DNA of 5,657 nt, taken from contig CAYUBE010000034.1 in the NCBI GenBank assembly GCA_964442965.1, forward strand, positions 1 to 5,657, written 5' to 3'. The DNA is from CAJAQL01 sp964442965. Its GTDB lineage: Bacteria; Patescibacteriota; Minisyncoccia; UBA6257; 2-01-FULL-56-20. Of this stretch, positions 4,889 through 5,657 are shown in pieces. The position numbers and the translations under genes are program-made. Position 1 is the first letter of the stretch; each line of letters begins with the position of its first letter. The notes below the pieces were generated by a model that made no database searches, was not told the DNA's origin, and was given only the letters and a program-made list of their open reading frames with translations.

Positions 4889-4965
4889 GTCATTCCGACG
4901 AAGGCCGGAATCCACGCTTTCAATACTCTGGCCGAAGCATAGACCCCGGCCTTCGCCGGGGCGAC
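4889..4965. repeat. Head-to-head pair of 26-nt REP-like palindromic units
   Basis: Unit A (4889-4914) begins GTCATTCCGACG and ends GGAATCCA. Unit B (4940-4965) is the same element inverted: its complement begins GTCGCCCCGGCG and ends GGGGTCTA. The central CGAAGGCCGG is identical. The arms differ by paired changes (TTCC/GGAA in A, CCCC/GGGG in B), so each unit keeps its hairpin. The units are separated by 25 nt. This is the layout of REP doublets (BIME-like), found between convergent genes in many bacteria. No RAYT transposase is in the window. Another relative lies at 356-383. Confidence 0.8.
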
Positions 4966-4999
4966 GGAACATAGCCACCTTTTGATCATTACTCTTTTC

Positions 5000-5657
5000 C
5001 TATTTCTCCGCGTTGTAGAGTGATTGCACCTCTGCCCCCGAGAGAGCGCGGTTATAGATGCGGACATCATCAATAAGACCATTGAGGTAACCGTAACTTG
5101 TTGCCCATGCTCCTATGATGATTTGCTTTGCGGTCGTGCAACTACTGGAAATAGTTCCGCTTGTATTCAAGCTACCATCCAAATATACCTGCACTGCAGT
5201 ACTGTTGGTGGTGATCGTTACCAAATGCCAATTGCCATCAAGATGATTGGTGCTTGTTTGAGTTCCTAATGTCGTAGCGCAATCTGAGTTTGTGGTAAGC
5301 ACGCCTGTCACCGGAGACGAACCGCCGGTTGCATGTCTCATGCCGACCAGGCCGTTCCATCCCAAACCATAAATATTAGAACCGGCCGTTTGAGAATTAA
5401 GATATCCCTTAACCCATTCACTGAGCGTGTAAGAGGGATAGTACGACGAAGATTGCGTCATCACATAATTATCCGTCCCGTCAAAACTTCCTGCCCATGG
5501 CCCCACCTTGCCTATCGCATATTGCGACCCCAAGGTTCCATACCATATCCCCATATTCCCATTTCCGCTTTGGTCAAATGCCGTCGTTCCTGTTCCTTCG
5601 GTAAGCGGCCAGTAACCAACCAGTCCACTCGTACTCCACAAGGGATTGATCGTCAGG
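5000..5657 (-). CDS. LamG (concanavalin A-like) domain protein, C-terminal part, N-terminus outside the window
   Basis: The frame is open to the right edge (upstream of TTG 5641 it reads LTINP), so only the C-terminal 218 or so residues are seen. Numbering from TTG 5641, the domain starts GLVGYWPLTEGTGTTAFDQS (6-25) and ends GLIDDVRIYNRALSGAEVQS (188-207) followed by LYNAEK, both hallmarks of the LamG-like jellyroll fold (Laminin_G_3 type). Between them are GSFDGTDNYV (51-60), NHLDGNWHLVTITTN (132-146) and VQVYLDGSLN (150-159). The Ser/Thr/Asn/Gly richness and the possible disulphide pair C121/C168 indicate an exported protein that binds carbohydrate or mediates adhesion; this is inference. 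In candidate-phyla bacteria such domains often follow a type IV pilin-like N-terminus, which cannot be checked here. The gene converges on the 4316-4732 gene. Confidence 0.88.
   Translation of the reverse strand, partial: LTINPLWSTSGLVGYWPLTEGTGTTAFDQSGNGNMGIWYGTLGSQYAIGKVGPWAGSFDGTDNYVMTQSSSYYPSYTLSEWVKGYLNSQTAGSNIYGLGWNGLVGMRHATGGSSPVTGVLTTNSDCATTLGTQTSTNHLDGNWHLVTITTNSTAVQVYLDGSLNTSGTISSSCTTAKQIIIGAWATSYGYLNGLIDDVRIYNRALSGAEVQSLYNAEK

Larger units (their letters stand above)
4733..4999. other. Non-coding spacer between convergent genes
   Basis: This 267-bp gap separates the convergent 4316-4732 gene and the LamG gene. It holds the terminator, the GC-rich inverted repeat and the REP-like pair described separately. 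Between 4823 and 4888 there is an AT-rich stretch plus a small GTCC-GCCGCA-GGAC dyad (4835-4848). The short open frames crossing the gap read through the repeats (VIPTKAGIH / VAPAKAGVY patterns typical of translated REP-like repeats) and are not genes. Confidence 0.7.

Noticed and set aside
4889..4965. REP-like pair as a CRISPR array or insertion sequence
   Set aside because: There are only two inverted copies rather than regular direct repeats, and there is no transposase frame or target-site duplication.
4852..5082. 76-residue minus-strand frame across the REP-like pair
   Set aside because: Its VAPAKAGVY and WIPAFVGMT segments are the usual translation of these palindromic repeats, and it overlaps the LamG C-terminus.

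Overview
The window looks like a chromosomal fragment of a bacterium with a compact genome, most likely a candidate-phyla (Patescibacteria/Parcubacteria-like) lineage. This is an inference from gene style: a short MetRS without a C-terminal tRNA-binding extension, a LamG protein of the kind often carried as surface or pilin-like proteins in these genomes, a small tRNA-adjacent GIY-YIG remnant, and small GC-rich palindromes between genes. No rRNA or marker phylogeny is available here to prove it.

Layout from left to right. (1) Positions 1-58 hold the 5' part of a tRNA-Tyr (anticodon GTA) on the minus strand, cut by the window edge. Upstream of it on the same strand lies a GIY-YIG nuclease pseudogene (75-232), and upstream of that a second, decayed copy of the 5' part of the same tRNA (241-306). 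In this copy part of the D arm and the whole anticodon stem-loop are replaced by small TCCCGCC/GGCGGGA palindromes. (2) Positions 394-4179 are a compact minus-strand cluster read in the order M16 zinc peptidase, AI-2E-family membrane protein, methionyl-tRNA synthetase (metG), with gaps of 7 and 41 bp. It probably starts from an extended -10 promoter near 4229-4237. A REP-like hairpin follows metG. (3) From 4316 to 4732 a divergent plus-strand gene encodes a small basic protein of unknown function, closed by a strong hairpin terminator. (4) Positions 4733-4999 are non-coding but rich in structure: the terminator, a GC-rich inverted repeat, and a head-to-head pair of 26-nt REP-like units. (5) From 5000 to the right edge is the C-terminal part of a minus-strand secreted or surface LamG (concanavalin-like) protein.

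The peptidase, transporter-like protein and MetRS have no obvious shared pathway, so their grouping is best read as co-transcription in a tightly packed genome. The most unusual part is the left end, where a tRNA gene, a broken GIY-YIG ORF and a palindrome-invaded tRNA copy sit within 310 bp. No classical Shine-Dalgarno motif is visible before any of the four complete genes.
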